Of a stretch of DNA of 64,000 bases, positions 16,517-25,375 are shown in pieces. The notes below the pieces were generated by a model. That model saw nothing but the letters and a program-made list of their open reading frames with translations. It ran no database searches and had not been told where the DNA came from. Position 1 is the first letter of the stretch; every line of letters starts with the position of its first letter. Both the position numbers and the translations under genes were made by a program. Source of the DNA: CAVPEW01 sp963703565 (GTDB lineage Bacteria > Actinomycetota > Acidimicrobiia > Acidimicrobiales > VFJN01); NCBI GenBank assembly GCA_963703565.1, contig CAVPEW010000075.1, forward strand, positions 62,001-126,000, given 5' to 3'.

Positions 16517-17122
16517 GTGCAAGTCACCCCGAGCGATCGGCGCTCCGGCGCCGTCGACCAGCGCAACGCCATCATCGCCGCCACCCTCGACTGCGTGGCT
16601 CGCTGGGGGGTCACCAAGACCACGGTCGACGACATCGCCCGTCGCGCAGGGTGCAGCCGGGCGACGCTGTACCGAATGTTCCCAGGCGGCAAGGAGGCGT
16701 TGCTCGAAGCGGTGGTGCGCGCCGAGGTCGACCGCTTCTTCACGGGCATCGACGAACGCCTCGACGCTGCGTCGACCCCCGAGGAGCTGGTGGCTGCCGG
16801 CGTGGAAGCCGCGCTCGACCGCATCGAAGAGCACCACGCGCTCCAGTACCTGCTGGCGAACGAACCGGAGACGGTGCTGCTCAACCCCGGTGGCGCCACC
16901 ACCCAGGCCATCGTGGGCGCTGCGTCCGCCTACGCGGCAACCCACCTGCGGCGGTGGTACGACGACGACGCGGCAGAGGGCCTGGCCGAGTTCGTGGTGC
17001 GCATGACGCTGTCGCTGGCCACCCTGCCATCGGCTCGCGCCATGGGCTTCGTGGCCGACTTCGTGCTTCCCGCGGTGAGGGCCCAGCTCGCGGCGTCACC
17101 CACCGCACCCGCCCACACCTGA
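16517..17122 (+). CDS. TetR-family transcriptional regulator
   Basis: A 201-residue regulator with a clear HTH (IIAATLDCVARWG, VDDIARRAGCSRATLYRMF, about 18-62). GTG at 16517 leaves a 14-residue leader. It is divergent from the ferredoxin/diiron operon and 35 bases upstream of an acyl-CoA dehydrogenase gene, so it probably responds to an acyl-CoA or related ligand and controls one or both. The inverted repeat at 16410-16437 is the obvious operator candidate. Confidence 0.9.
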   Translation: MQVTPSDRRSGAVDQRNAIIAATLDCVARWGVTKTTVDDIARRAGCSRATLYRMFPGGKEALLEAVVRAEVDRFFTGIDERLDAASTPEELVAAGVEAALDRIEEHHALQYLLANEPETVLLNPGGATTQAIVGAASAYAATHLRRWYDDDAAEGLAEFVVRMTLSLATLPSARAMGFVADFVLPAVRAQLAASPTAPAHT

Positions 17123-17157
17123 GCGACTGCGCCGGCGCTCCCGAAAGGACCCCCGCC

Positions 17158-18342
17158 GTGGACTTCGAACTTCCCCCCGACGACGACCCGCGCCGCCTCG
17201 AGGTGCGGCGCTGGATAGCCGAGCACCCCCAGCCGACCGGGCGCCAGCTCGCCGAGGCGGGTTACGTCGCTCCACACTGGCCGGAACCGTGGGGGCTCGA
17301 CGCGGACCCGATCCACCAGCTCCTGATCGACGAGGAGCTGCGCCGGGCCCGAGTGAGCCGCCCGATGAACCCGATCGGGATCGGTTGGGCGGGCCCCACG
17401 ATCCTGCACGCCGGCACGGCCGATCAGAAGGATCGCTACCTCATGGGGCTCCTGTCGGGCGAGGACATCTGGTGCCAGCTCTTCAGTGAGCCCGGCTCGG
17501 GCTCGGACCTGGCCTCGCTGGGCACCAGGGCGGTGCGCGACGGCGACGAGTGGGTGGTCAACGGGCAGAAGATCTGGACGTCGCTGGGCCAGTTCGCCCG
17601 CTACGGCATCCTCATCGCACGGACCGACCCCGACGTGCCAAAGCACGAGGGGGTCTCGTACTTCATCTGCCCCATGGACGCGCCCGGCATCGAGGTCCGG
17701 CCGATCATCGAGATGACCGGCACACACACCTTCAACGAGGTGTTCTTCGACGACGTGCGCATTCCGGCGGAGAACCTCGTCGGCGAGGTGAACCGCGGCT
17801 GGGCGTTGGCCAAGGTGACCCTCGGCAACGAGCGGGTTTCGCTGTCGTCGGGTGGGGCGCTGTGGGGCATGGGCCCGACCTCCGAGGACCTGATCGAGCT
17901 GGTGCGGTCAACCGGGGGGGCTGCCGACCGGCTCGTACGCCAGAGGCTTGCACGGCTGCACACCGAATCCGAGCTTCTGCGCCTCATCCGTCTGCGCACC
18001 GTCACCGCCGCCATCAAGGGCGAGCCTCCGGGCCCGGAGGCGTCGGTGCGCAAGGTGCTCGCAGACGAGCACGGGCAGCGGATCATGGCCCTGGCCAAGG
18101 ACCTCTGCGGAGCGGGGGGCATGCTCACCGACGTGGGCCCGCGGGGCGACAACCCCGGCCTGTGGCACCACGGCTTCCTGTTCGCCCCGGCGCTCACCGT
18201 GGGTGGCGGAACAGGGGAGGTCCAGCGCAACATCCTCGGCGAGCGCGTCCTGGGGCTGCCCCACGACATCGACGTGGAGGCCGGCAAGACCTGGGCACAG
18301 ACCCGCCGATCCGGAGCCCCGACCGGGATCGAAGTCGGCTGA
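17158..18342 (+). CDS. Acyl-CoA dehydrogenase
   Basis: A 394-residue FAD-dependent enzyme that introduces the alpha-beta double bond into acyl-CoA. The middle-domain signatures are present: CQLFSEPGSGSDLASL and VNGQKIWTSLGQFA, with the C-terminal GGGTGEVQRNILGERVLGL typical of the family. The C-terminal helical domain contains the usual GPEASVRKVLADEH region. GTG at 17158 is preceded by GAAAGGA. It follows the TetR gene in the same direction. Substrate class is not predictable, although the long-chain/sterol-like context of this region is suggestive. Confidence 0.92.
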   Translation: MDFELPPDDDPRRLEVRRWIAEHPQPTGRQLAEAGYVAPHWPEPWGLDADPIHQLLIDEELRRARVSRPMNPIGIGWAGPTILHAGTADQKDRYLMGLLSGEDIWCQLFSEPGSGSDLASLGTRAVRDGDEWVVNGQKIWTSLGQFARYGILIARTDPDVPKHEGVSYFICPMDAPGIEVRPIIEMTGTHTFNEVFFDDVRIPAENLVGEVNRGWALAKVTLGNERVSLSSGGALWGMGPTSEDLIELVRSTGGAADRLVRQRLARLHTESELLRLIRLRTVTAAIKGEPPGPEASVRKVLADEHGQRIMALAKDLCGAGGMLTDVGPRGDNPGLWHHGFLFAPALTVGGGTGEVQRNILGERVLGLPHDIDVEAGKTWAQTRRSGAPTGIEVG

Positions 18343-18357
18343 TCCTGCGCCGGGCGC

Positions 18358-19047
18358 TCAAGGAGCAGGGGGCGCCCCCACGGCAAAGCGCTCGGGCGGG
18401 ATCGAGATGAACAGGCCCTCTGCCCGAGCGAAGCACGTCTCGCCATCGCGCGCCTCACCCTCGATCGTGATCTTGCGGCCATGCCGTTGCACGAGGCGGG
18501 CCCGGAACTCGAGCGGCCGTCCCAGCGGAGTGGGGGCCAGGTAGGACACGCTGAGGCGACCGGTGAAGGCGGGCGTCTCGAGCATCGACAGCACGAAGCC
18601 CAGCACATCGTCGAACACCGCGGCCACGATGCCGCCGTGAGCCCTGCCCGGAGCGCCCTCGAACGCCGCACCCAGCGCCACCGTGGCCACCGCTTCGTCG
18701 CCCTCACGGTGAGCGGTGATGGCCACACCCATCGGGTTGGCCGGACCCGACACCACGCAGTCGGGATAGTGCTCCATGGTCCCGCCGTCCGGTGGCGGCG
18801 CTTCGAACAGGTGCCGCTTCATGTCAGCCACGGGACGACTGCGGCTTGGGTTGTGCTCGATCTCCGCGAGGAACCGCTCAACCTCCGCCCGCAGCCGGGC
18901 GAACGCCTCGTCGTCGACGTGGTGGCCCACGATCGCATGGCCGATAGCCCGCAGGGCGGTGGCTGTGGCGATCCGCTCGGGCGAGGCGACCGGATCCTGG
19001 TCTGGGCCCGGGCGCCCCGGTGCCGCCGAAAGGTCCTGGGGGGTCAT
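18358..19047 (-). CDS. PaaI-type hotdog thioesterase
   Basis: A 229-residue protein with a C-terminal hotdog domain (about 105-225): the active-site region AHGGIVAAVFDDVLG has the HGG preceding the Asp/Asn-type catalytic position, and TGRLSVSYLAPTPLG is the typical middle strand. The N-terminal 95 residues are helical and variable. Predicted to hydrolyse an acyl-CoA. Convergent with the acyl-CoA dehydrogenase gene and separated from the aldehyde dehydrogenase gene by a long hairpin. Confidence 0.85.
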   Translation of the reverse strand: MTPQDLSAAPGRPGPDQDPVASPERIATATALRAIGHAIVGHHVDDEAFARLRAEVERFLAEIEHNPSRSRPVADMKRHLFEAPPPDGGTMEHYPDCVVSGPANPMGVAITAHREGDEAVATVALGAAFEGAPGRAHGGIVAAVFDDVLGFVLSMLETPAFTGRLSVSYLAPTPLGRPLEFRARLVQRHGRKITIEGEARDGETCFARAEGLFISIPPERFAVGAPPAP

Positions 19048-19064
19048 GTCGGCGACGCTAGGAG

Positions 19065-19100
19065 GGCTCCCCGGGGCCGGCCAACCGGCCCCGGGGAGCC
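19065..19100 (-). terminator. Strong hairpin after the aldehyde dehydrogenase gene
   Basis: A perfect 16-bp stem (19065-19080 with 19085-19100) closes a CCAA loop, 4 bases beyond the stop codon of the aldehyde dehydrogenase gene read on the minus strand. No T-run follows. Confidence 0.7.
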
Positions 19101-19104
19101 GAGC

Positions 19105-20559
19105 TCAAAGGGTGAAGTCCGCCGGGACCGACACCGACTTGAACTCCAGGTAGGGCAGCAGGCCCTCAGGCCCGAGCTCGCGCCCGATCCCGGACTGCTT
19201 GTAGCCGCCGAAGGGGGCCGCGGGGTTCATGCCGAGCCCGTTGACGTTGAACGTGCCGGTCCGGATGCGCCGGGCCATGTCCACGCCCCGCGCCGTGTCG
19301 CCGGTCCACACCGCACCCGACAGCCCGTAGATGCTGTCGTTCGCGATGGAGGCTGCTCCGTCATCGCCACCGTCGTAGGGGATCACCGCGAGCACGGGCC
19401 CGAAGACCTCTTCCTGCGCGATCCGCATCTTGTTGTCGACCCCGACGAACACCGTGGGCTCGACGTAGTTGCCGGCGGTCAGCCCCGAGGGGGTGCCACC
19501 CCCCGTGGCCAGCTTGGCGCCGTCCTCCTGGCCGACCTCGATGTAGCCGAGGACCCGGTCCTTGTGGCGGGGCGACACCATCGGGCCGATCGCGGTGGCC
19601 GGGTCATGGGGATCACCCACCGCCAGCGAGGCGAACTGCTCCACCACCCGTTCGACCACCTCGTCGTGCTGGGCGCGCGGCACGAGCAGGCGAGTCTGCG
19701 CGACGCAGGTCTGGCCCGAGTTCAGCGTGGCAGCGGCCACCGCCTGGGGCAGGGCGACATCGAGGTCGGCGTCGTCGAGCAGGATGCAGGCGGACTTGCC
19801 GCCCAGCTCCAGGGTGACCCGGCGGATGTGCTCGGCGCAGATGCCCATGATCCGCCGGCCGACCGCCGTGCTCCCCGTGAAGCTGACCTTGTCGACCTCG
19901 GGGTGCGACACCAGCGCCTCGCCCACCTGGGCGCCGCCCGGGATCAGGTTGATGATGCCCGGAGGCAGGCCTGCGGCTTCGACGGCCTCGGCCAGCAGGT
20001 AGGTGTCGAGCGGGGTCTCGGGGGAGGGCTTGACCACGACGGTGCAGCCGGCGAGCAGCGCAGGCACGACCTTGGCGATGGTCAGGTAGAAGGGGTAGTT
20101 CCACGGCACGATCGCGCCGACCACGCCGACAGGCTCGTGCAGCACGAGCGTCGGGCCGAGCATGCCCGGACGCAGCTCCTCGGTGGGGTACTCGCGAGCG
20201 AGGTTCAGATAGTAGTCGAAGAAGGTCATCGGGACCATCGACTGCACCATCGACGAGAAGCTGATCGGGGTGCCGACCTCGTCGGTGACCAAGGAGGCCA
20301 GCTCGTCCTGGCGGGCGGCGAGCGTGGCGTGAACCTTGGACAGGGCCTCGGCGCGCTCGGCCATGGTCATGCGGGGCCAGGGACCCGTGTCGAAGGCACG
20401 CCGAGCGGCCTCCACAGCGGTGTTCACGTCGGCCACCGTGGCCTCGGGCACCGTGCCCACCAGCTCACCGGTCGCCGGGGACCGCACCTCGAGGACACCG
20501 GAACCCGCCGGTGCGGTCCACGTACCGTCGATGAAGAACGTCGAACGCTCGATCGCCAT
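19105..20559 (-). CDS. NAD(P)-dependent aldehyde dehydrogenase
   Basis: A 484-residue enzyme with all family landmarks: PWNYP (Asn154), FTGSTAVGRRIM for cofactor binding, general base Glu251 in ELGGKSA and catalytic Cys285 in NSGQTCVAQTR. ATG at 20559 is preferred over the in-frame GTG at 20562 because GGGGAGGG lies at the better distance. It oxidises an aldehyde to the acid. Neighbours suggest a fatty or sterol-derived aldehyde. Followed by a strong terminator. Confidence 0.93.
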   Translation of the reverse strand: MAIERSTFFIDGTWTAPAGSGVLEVRSPATGELVGTVPEATVADVNTAVEAARRAFDTGPWPRMTMAERAEALSKVHATLAARQDELASLVTDEVGTPISFSSMVQSMVPMTFFDYYLNLAREYPTEELRPGMLGPTLVLHEPVGVVGAIVPWNYPFYLTIAKVVPALLAGCTVVVKPSPETPLDTYLLAEAVEAAGLPPGIINLIPGGAQVGEALVSHPEVDKVSFTGSTAVGRRIMGICAEHIRRVTLELGGKSACILLDDADLDVALPQAVAAATLNSGQTCVAQTRLLVPRAQHDEVVERVVEQFASLAVGDPHDPATAIGPMVSPRHKDRVLGYIEVGQEDGAKLATGGGTPSGLTAGNYVEPTVFVGVDNKMRIAQEEVFGPVLAVIPYDGGDDGAASIANDSIYGLSGAVWTGDTARGVDMARRIRTGTFNVNGLGMNPAAPFGGYKQSGIGRELGPEGLLPYLEFKSVSVPADFTL

Positions 20560-20677
20560 CACAGCCCTCCCCTTGTTCGCTGCACCCCCATGGCGCGGCT
20601 CACGAGACGCTAGACGTCGTTCGTCTCATCCGCAATCCGCTCGGAAGGGACGGACCGCCCAGGGAGGCGGCACAGGA

Positions 20678-21118
20678 TCAGGTGACCTCGATGCCGCTGG
20701 CACGCCACCCGTCGGGGGTCTCGACCATGGTCACCTCGACCCGCAGGCGCTGGGTGTTCTCCTTGGCCTGCGCGGCAGTCTCGACCTTCTGCTCCACCAC
20801 CGTGAAGGTCCGTGCCTCGTGGTCACGCTCGGAGGCGACCATGGGTCCGACCGTGATCTTCGAGGTGGCCACCGCCTGGTTGGCGGTCAACGCCTGGGTG
20901 ACCCCAGCGCCGAGGACCTGCTCGTACTCGCCCTCGAAGCTCGGCAACGCCTGGGACAGGACCCGGTCGCGGGTCTGTTCCATGTCGCGGTAGTCGTAGG
21001 CGGTGATCCCCAGGCTGACGTCCCGGGCGAGGTCGACTATCCGGTCGCGCCGGTCCTCGTCGGTGTCGCCTCGGGTCGCGTTCACCAGCGTCGCGACCAG
21101 CGCGACGAGCAGGAACAC
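20678..21118 (-). CDS. Mce-associated membrane protein
   Basis: About 146 residues: one N-terminal membrane helix (VFLLVALVATLV) and an extracytoplasmic domain ending in TMVETPDGWRASGIEVT, the layout of Mce-associated (Mas) proteins. These help assemble or stabilise Mce importers in mycobacteria. Homologous in design to the divergent neighbour at 21167-21691. Start assigned to GTG 21118; a non-standard start further up would add a few N-terminal residues (RGTKLTWS), so the 5' end is uncertain. Confidence 0.75.
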   Translation of the reverse strand: MFLLVALVATLVNATRGDTDEDRRDRIVDLARDVSLGITAYDYRDMEQTRDRVLSQALPSFEGEYEQVLGAGVTQALTANQAVATSKITVGPMVASERDHEARTFTVVEQKVETAAQAKENTQRLRVEVTMVETPDGWRASGIEVT

Positions 21119-21166
21119 CCCTGCGACCGACCATGTCAGCTTTGTGCCCCGGTGTACCGTTGGCGC

Positions 21167-21691
21167 ATGCCCGGCCTTCGCTCCATCCTGCGCAGCCCCG
21201 TCACCGCGGGGGTCGCGCTGGTCGTCACCGCCGGCGGCGCCGGCCTGTCGATCGCCCGCCTCGGCGACGACGGGTCGGTCCCCACCGGGTCCTCCGACGA
21301 CCGGGATCTCGTCTCCGAGTTCGCCGTCGCCGTGACCTCGTTCGATCATCGCACGGCCTCCCAGGACATCGATGAGGTGCTCGCCCTGGGCACGAAGGAC
21401 TTCGAGGGCCAGTTCCGGCAAGCCATGGGTGAGAACTTCCTCTCGGGGATCGAGCAGTCCGGGTCCATCAGCCAGGGCAACTTGATCGCCGGCCCGACGC
21501 TGCAGTCCGAGGTCGACGGGTCGAGCACCTTCCTGGTGGTCGTGAACCAGAGCATCGTGGTGGATGCAGCTCCGCCGGCAGATGGCGCCACGACCACCTC
21601 AGCCGCCACAGCGCCCAGGCTCGTGCGTGTCGGGATGCTGGTCACGGTCGACGAGGACGCCGACAAGGTGTCCAGCGTCGAAGTGCTCTGA
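21167..21691 (+). CDS. Mce-associated membrane protein
   Basis: A 174-residue protein with one N-terminal hydrophobic segment (VTAGVALVVTAGGAGLSI) and a Mas-type outer domain (LVSEFAVAVTSFDHR, FEGQFRQAMGENFLS, VRVGMLVTVDEDADK). Related to the divergent Mas gene at 20678-21118: both have the 'tsfDhR' and 'fegqf' blocks. It is the only gene of the mce locus on the plus strand. ATG at 21167. Confidence 0.75.
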   Translation: MPGLRSILRSPVTAGVALVVTAGGAGLSIARLGDDGSVPTGSSDDRDLVSEFAVAVTSFDHRTASQDIDEVLALGTKDFEGQFRQAMGENFLSGIEQSGSISQGNLIAGPTLQSEVDGSSTFLVVVNQSIVVDAAPPADGATTTSAATAPRLVRVGMLVTVDEDADKVSSVEVL

Positions 21692-21832
21692 ACGTTCGAT
21701 GACGAGACGGTAGCGGACTCAGCGGCACCGAACGGACGCGCCAGCGGCAAACCGCGAACCGCACCCACCGAACCAGTCGGGCGCGACTTCGCCGGCCCGA
21801 TCGGCGTGCCCGGGAGCCTTCCGAAGCTGGGC

Positions 21833-23021
21833 TCACCCCTGGGGCAGGGTGACCCCTGCGGCCGCCGCCTCGCGCTGCTGGATCGCGCCGGCAGCCGCGG
21901 GGTCGGTCAGGACCGCTTGGGTGTCCTCCGGGCTGAGCAGGGGGATGATCGCCTGGGGCTCGCCGCCCAGGTCGACACGGATGCGCTGGGCGATCGAGGG
22001 CAGGAAGATCCGGTCGATCCGCAACCCGGTGCCGTAGACGGGAATGCCGAGGCGGGGCAAGGTGCCGGGCACGAAGGGGAAGCCTCCACCGGCGGACAGC
22101 CAGAAGTAACCGCCCTCGAAGGTCTCGCCGAACCGGGTGATGAACGTCGGCGCCAGCTCCAGGGTCTCGCCGAAGCGCTTTGGGTTGTCGCCCAGGTTGG
22201 AGAAGAAGGTGTCGAGGCCCTCGAAGATGCCGTGGACGTCGGGGCGGACGTCTGACACCAACCCGGCCGCCGACTCGCCGAAGTCGGCGCCATCGGTCAG
22301 CAGAGCCGACAGCTCACCGGTTCGGCTGGCCAGCACGGTGCCGAGCCGGTCGAAGCCGACGATGGCGCGGTCGAGCGAGCCCCGGTGGTCGTCGAGGGTG
22401 GAGGCGAGCTCGGCGGCGCTCTGGGTGAGCGTGCCGATCTCGTTGCGGCGCGCCGACAGCGTGGTGGAGATGTCGGCGGCGTCGGCGAGGAAGGACTTCA
22501 GCTCGGCCTCGTGACCGACGATGCCGGCGGCGCCCTCCATGAAACGGTCCAACGTGTCGGGCCGCAGCTCTGCGAAGAACTTGTCGGCGCTGACCAGCAG
22601 GGTGTCCAGGGCGCGGGGCGTGCCCACCCTGTCCTCGGGGATGGTCGTGCCGTCGGGGTCGCCCTCGGGCGTATCGGCCGAGGCCGGGGAGAGGTCGACG
22701 TAGGGCTCGCCCAAGGCCGTCTTCTGGCGGATGTCCGCGCGCAGCTCCCGCGCCATCGGTCCGGGGGGCTCTAGCTCGAGCCTCGATGCGCACACCGTCG
22801 CCGACGTTGTCGGTGTCGCTGACCCGCCCGGCTGGCACGCCCAGGTAGGTCACCTCGGCGCCGGGCAGCGCACCCGACGCGGAGGGCGACAGCACCGTGA
22901 CCGAGGCGGTCTCCTTGCGGGGGTCGAGGTCGGCGAGGCCGATGACGGCCCACGCGAGGGCGACGAAGCCAACCGCAGCCACGAGCGCGACGTTGGCGAG
23001 CTGGCGAAGGGTGAGCCTCAC
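21833..23021 (-). pseudogene. MceF-position MCE protein, broken by a +1 frameshift
   Basis: Sixth MCE-domain gene of the operon. The start GTG 23021 overlaps the preceding stop (GTGA). The first frame gives the membrane helix (LANVALVAAVGFVALAWAVI) and start of the MCE domain (GAEVTYLGVPAGRVSD). The rest (MARELRADIRQKTALGEPYVDL, long helical part and a hydrophobic C-terminal domain) is in another frame. The switch must lie at about 22762-22782, beside a run of six G at 22763-22768. The length of 1189 bases is one over a multiple of three, consistent with a single extra base. Probably intact in the organism. Confidence 0.85.
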
Positions 23022-25375
23022 TTGGTTCCCTCCGGGGCAGACGGAACGAGGCCGCCGAGCAGGCCCGACAGGCCGGTGGGGGTGACGCCGAGGTTCTCGT
23101 TGGACGAGCCCGCCCCGATGTCGAGGTTGCCGGTGCCGAGCGGGTCGTCGATGTTGATCCGCGGGATGCCGGTGACCACGATCTGCTGGGTCTGGCGGCC
23201 TCGGGGCCCGGCGTCGGGGTTGGCGCAGCGATCGGGCGAGAGGTCCAGCGTGGCCAGCTCCGGAGTGAGCGGGAACACGAAGTTCAGGTACAGCCCGTCG
23301 GTCACGCACGACCAGCCCTTGTTGAACCCGTAGAGCCCGTTGACCACGCCCACCACCTCGTCGAGGTTGCCGAGCAGCTCGGTCAGGCGGGGTTCGATCT
23401 GGCTGAAGGCCTTGACCATCTTGACGTTGTTGCGATCGAGCAGGCCGGAGAACTCGCCCGACAGCGCGCCCACGCGATCGATGAAGGGCGCCAGCTGGTC
23501 GTTCGACTTCGCTAAGGCCTCGGCTCCTCCGGCGAAGCGCGCGATGGCGTCGGCGTAGGTGTCGGTGTCGGGAGCGAGGCTGGCCGACAGCGAGTCGATC
23601 GACTCGATGGTGCGGGCCAGGTCGTCCTTGCTGGCCGCGAAGGCGTCGGCGGCGCCGGCCGAGGTGTCGAAGAAGCGCTGGAGGCGGGCCGGGTCGGACC
23701 CGATCCCACGGTCGACGCCGGCCAGGACCCGGTTGATGTTGTCGACGTTGACCTGGGCGGTGAGCTCACCGGCCACCGAGACGACGTCTTCGAGGTCGAC
23801 CCTTCGGCGACTGCGCTCCAGGGGGATGGTCGAGCCCGGCTCGAGCCTTCCCGATCCCTGCGGGACCAACTCGAGGTAGTTCTCCCCCAGCACGCTGGTC
23901 TGGCGGACCTCCACGCCCGTGCCGGCCGGGAGGTGGTAGTCGGGGTCCACCTCGAAGCCGACGTGGGCGGCGAGGCCGTCGACCTTCACCGATGTGACCC
24001 TGCCCACGACCACGTCGTCGAGGCGCACGTCGTTGCGGGGCACGAGCCCGGTGGCGTCGGCCAGCTCGACGGCGTAGTCGTCCATGTCGGCGGGACGGAG
24101 CCGCAGCAGCAACGGCGAGGCGGCCAGCACGACGAGTGCGGCCATTCCCAGCCGTAGGCTGAGGACGAGTCGTCGGTTCACGGTTGGGCCTCCCCGCCGG
24201 CGTCGTGGGTGATGGGTCCGAGCGAGAGCCTCCGGCAGCAACGGCCCGGTGCCCAGGACCGGCGTCAGGTCGATCGCAGGCGGGGTGAGCTTGTCGAGCG
24301 CGCCGCCGGCGAAGTCGATGCTGGGGATGAACCGGTCGTCGCCGATCTCGGAGCCGACGCCGCCGTCCGCGTTGAGGGTGGGCACGTAAGGAGCGACGAG
24401 CAGCCCGGTCACCTGGGGCACCAGGTACGTGCGATCTCCGTCGTTGGTGATGGCCCGGGCGAAGCCGAAGCTGGCGAGCGGGGCGTACTCGAGGATCTTG
24501 GCGAGGTCGGCCTGGTGGGCGGTGAGGATCCGGCCGATGCGGTCGAGGTCGTCGAAGGCGGCGGCGAACCCTGCGCGCTGACCGCGTGAGAAGGTGGTCA
24601 GCTCGCCCAGCATCCTGTCGAGGCCCGTGATGGCGGCGTCCAGCGCCCCGTCCTGGGTCACGAGCGCCTCGCTGACGAGCGCCCCGCGGTCGAGGAGGGA
24701 GACGATGCGATCGTCGCGAGAGGCGAGGTTGGCCATGACCTGGTCGACCGAGGCCAGAGCGGCGTCGAGCGAGGAGAGGTTGGCCGCGACCGCCGCGCTT
24801 GCTCCGGACAGGTTCGAGATGAGACCGCCGAGCACGTCGCGGTCGCCGCCAAAGGCGGTGGCGAGCTGCTCGACCACGGCGTTGACGGCGCTGGAGTCGA
24901 CCTGCTCGGAGACACGGGTCGCCTCGTCGAGCACGTCGGAGATCTCGGCGGGCACGATGGCCCGCTCGAGGGGGATGCGCCCACCGTCGCCGAGCTGGGG
25001 ACCCTTCCCGGTCCACTGGGGTCCCAGCTCGACGTAGCGCTCGCCGATGAGGCTGCGCAGCCGCAGCGTGGCTGTCGCCTCGGCGACGAGGGGCACGTCG
25101 TCGACGTGCATGGTGACCACCACTCGGTCCGCGCGCGACTCGACGTCGGTGACCTTGCCTGCCTCGAGGCCGTCTATGTAGACGCGGGACTGGGTGTAGA
25201 GCCCGACGGCGCGGGGGAACTCGGCGACCACGGTGTATCGGCCGGGTTCGAAACCGGTTCCCGAGCCCACCGCGATCCCGTGGCCGGACAGGCTCAACGT
25301 GGCCACGCCGGTCATCGCCACCACAACGGCGGCGGCGAGGCGGCGCCACGGGCTCGAGTTGCGATAACGGGTCAC
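23018..25375 (-). CDS. Two MCE proteins (MceD- and MceE-position) read as one ORF
   Basis: One 785-residue ORF contains two complete Mce proteins: an N-terminal helix (WRRLAAAVVVAMTGVATLSL) with an MCE domain and helical stalk, then near residue 399 a second start-like segment (VNRRLVLSLRLGMAAL) with a second MCE domain. All other junctions in this operon are 4-base or 1-base overlaps. Here GTG 24181 overlaps a TGA at 24178-24180 that lies one frame off. One extra G in the GGG at 24207-24209 would explain the apparent fusion. The first half resembles MceE-type lipoproteins but has no lipobox Cys (LSLSGHG). They would form periplasmic parts of the lipid-import tunnel. Confidence 0.75.
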   Translation of the reverse strand: MTRYRNSSPWRRLAAAVVVAMTGVATLSLSGHGIAVGSGTGFEPGRYTVVAEFPRAVGLYTQSRVYIDGLEAGKVTDVESRADRVVVTMHVDDVPLVAEATATLRLRSLIGERYVELGPQWTGKGPQLGDGGRIPLERAIVPAEISDVLDEATRVSEQVDSSAVNAVVEQLATAFGGDRDVLGGLISNLSGASAAVAANLSSLDAALASVDQVMANLASRDDRIVSLLDRGALVSEALVTQDGALDAAITGLDRMLGELTTFSRGQRAGFAAAFDDLDRIGRILTAHQADLAKILEYAPLASFGFARAITNDGDRTYLVPQVTGLLVAPYVPTLNADGGVGSEIGDDRFIPSIDFAGGALDKLTPPAIDLTPVLGTGPLLPEALARTHHPRRRRGGPTVNRRLVLSLRLGMAALVVLAASPLLLRLRPADMDDYAVELADATGLVPRNDVRLDDVVVGRVTSVKVDGLAAHVGFEVDPDYHLPAGTGVEVRQTSVLGENYLELVPQGSGRLEPGSTIPLERSRRRVDLEDVVSVAGELTAQVNVDNINRVLAGVDRGIGSDPARLQRFFDTSAGAADAFAASKDDLARTIESIDSLSASLAPDTDTYADAIARFAGGAEALAKSNDQLAPFIDRVGALSGEFSGLLDRNNVKMVKAFSQIEPRLTELLGNLDEVVGVVNGLYGFNKGWSCVTDGLYLNFVFPLTPELATLDLSPDRCANPDAGPRGRQTQQIVVTGIPRINIDDPLGTGNLDIGAGSSNENLGVTPTGLSGLLGGLVPSAPEGTK

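Noticed and set aside
20559..20565. Another TCACAGC near the aldehyde dehydrogenase start, as a second PhoP box
   Set aside because: Only a single half-site; the second copy at 11-base spacing is absent.
18481..20613. Plus-strand ORF of 710 codons opposite the thioesterase and aldehyde dehydrogenase genes
   Set aside because: His/Gly/Arg-rich composition without any domain; it is the antisense shadow of two well-supported genes.
23018..25375. A genuine tandem-MCE fusion protein
   Set aside because: Not fully excluded, but the off-frame GTGA junction and five other +1 errors in the window make a sequence artefact more likely than a new architecture.
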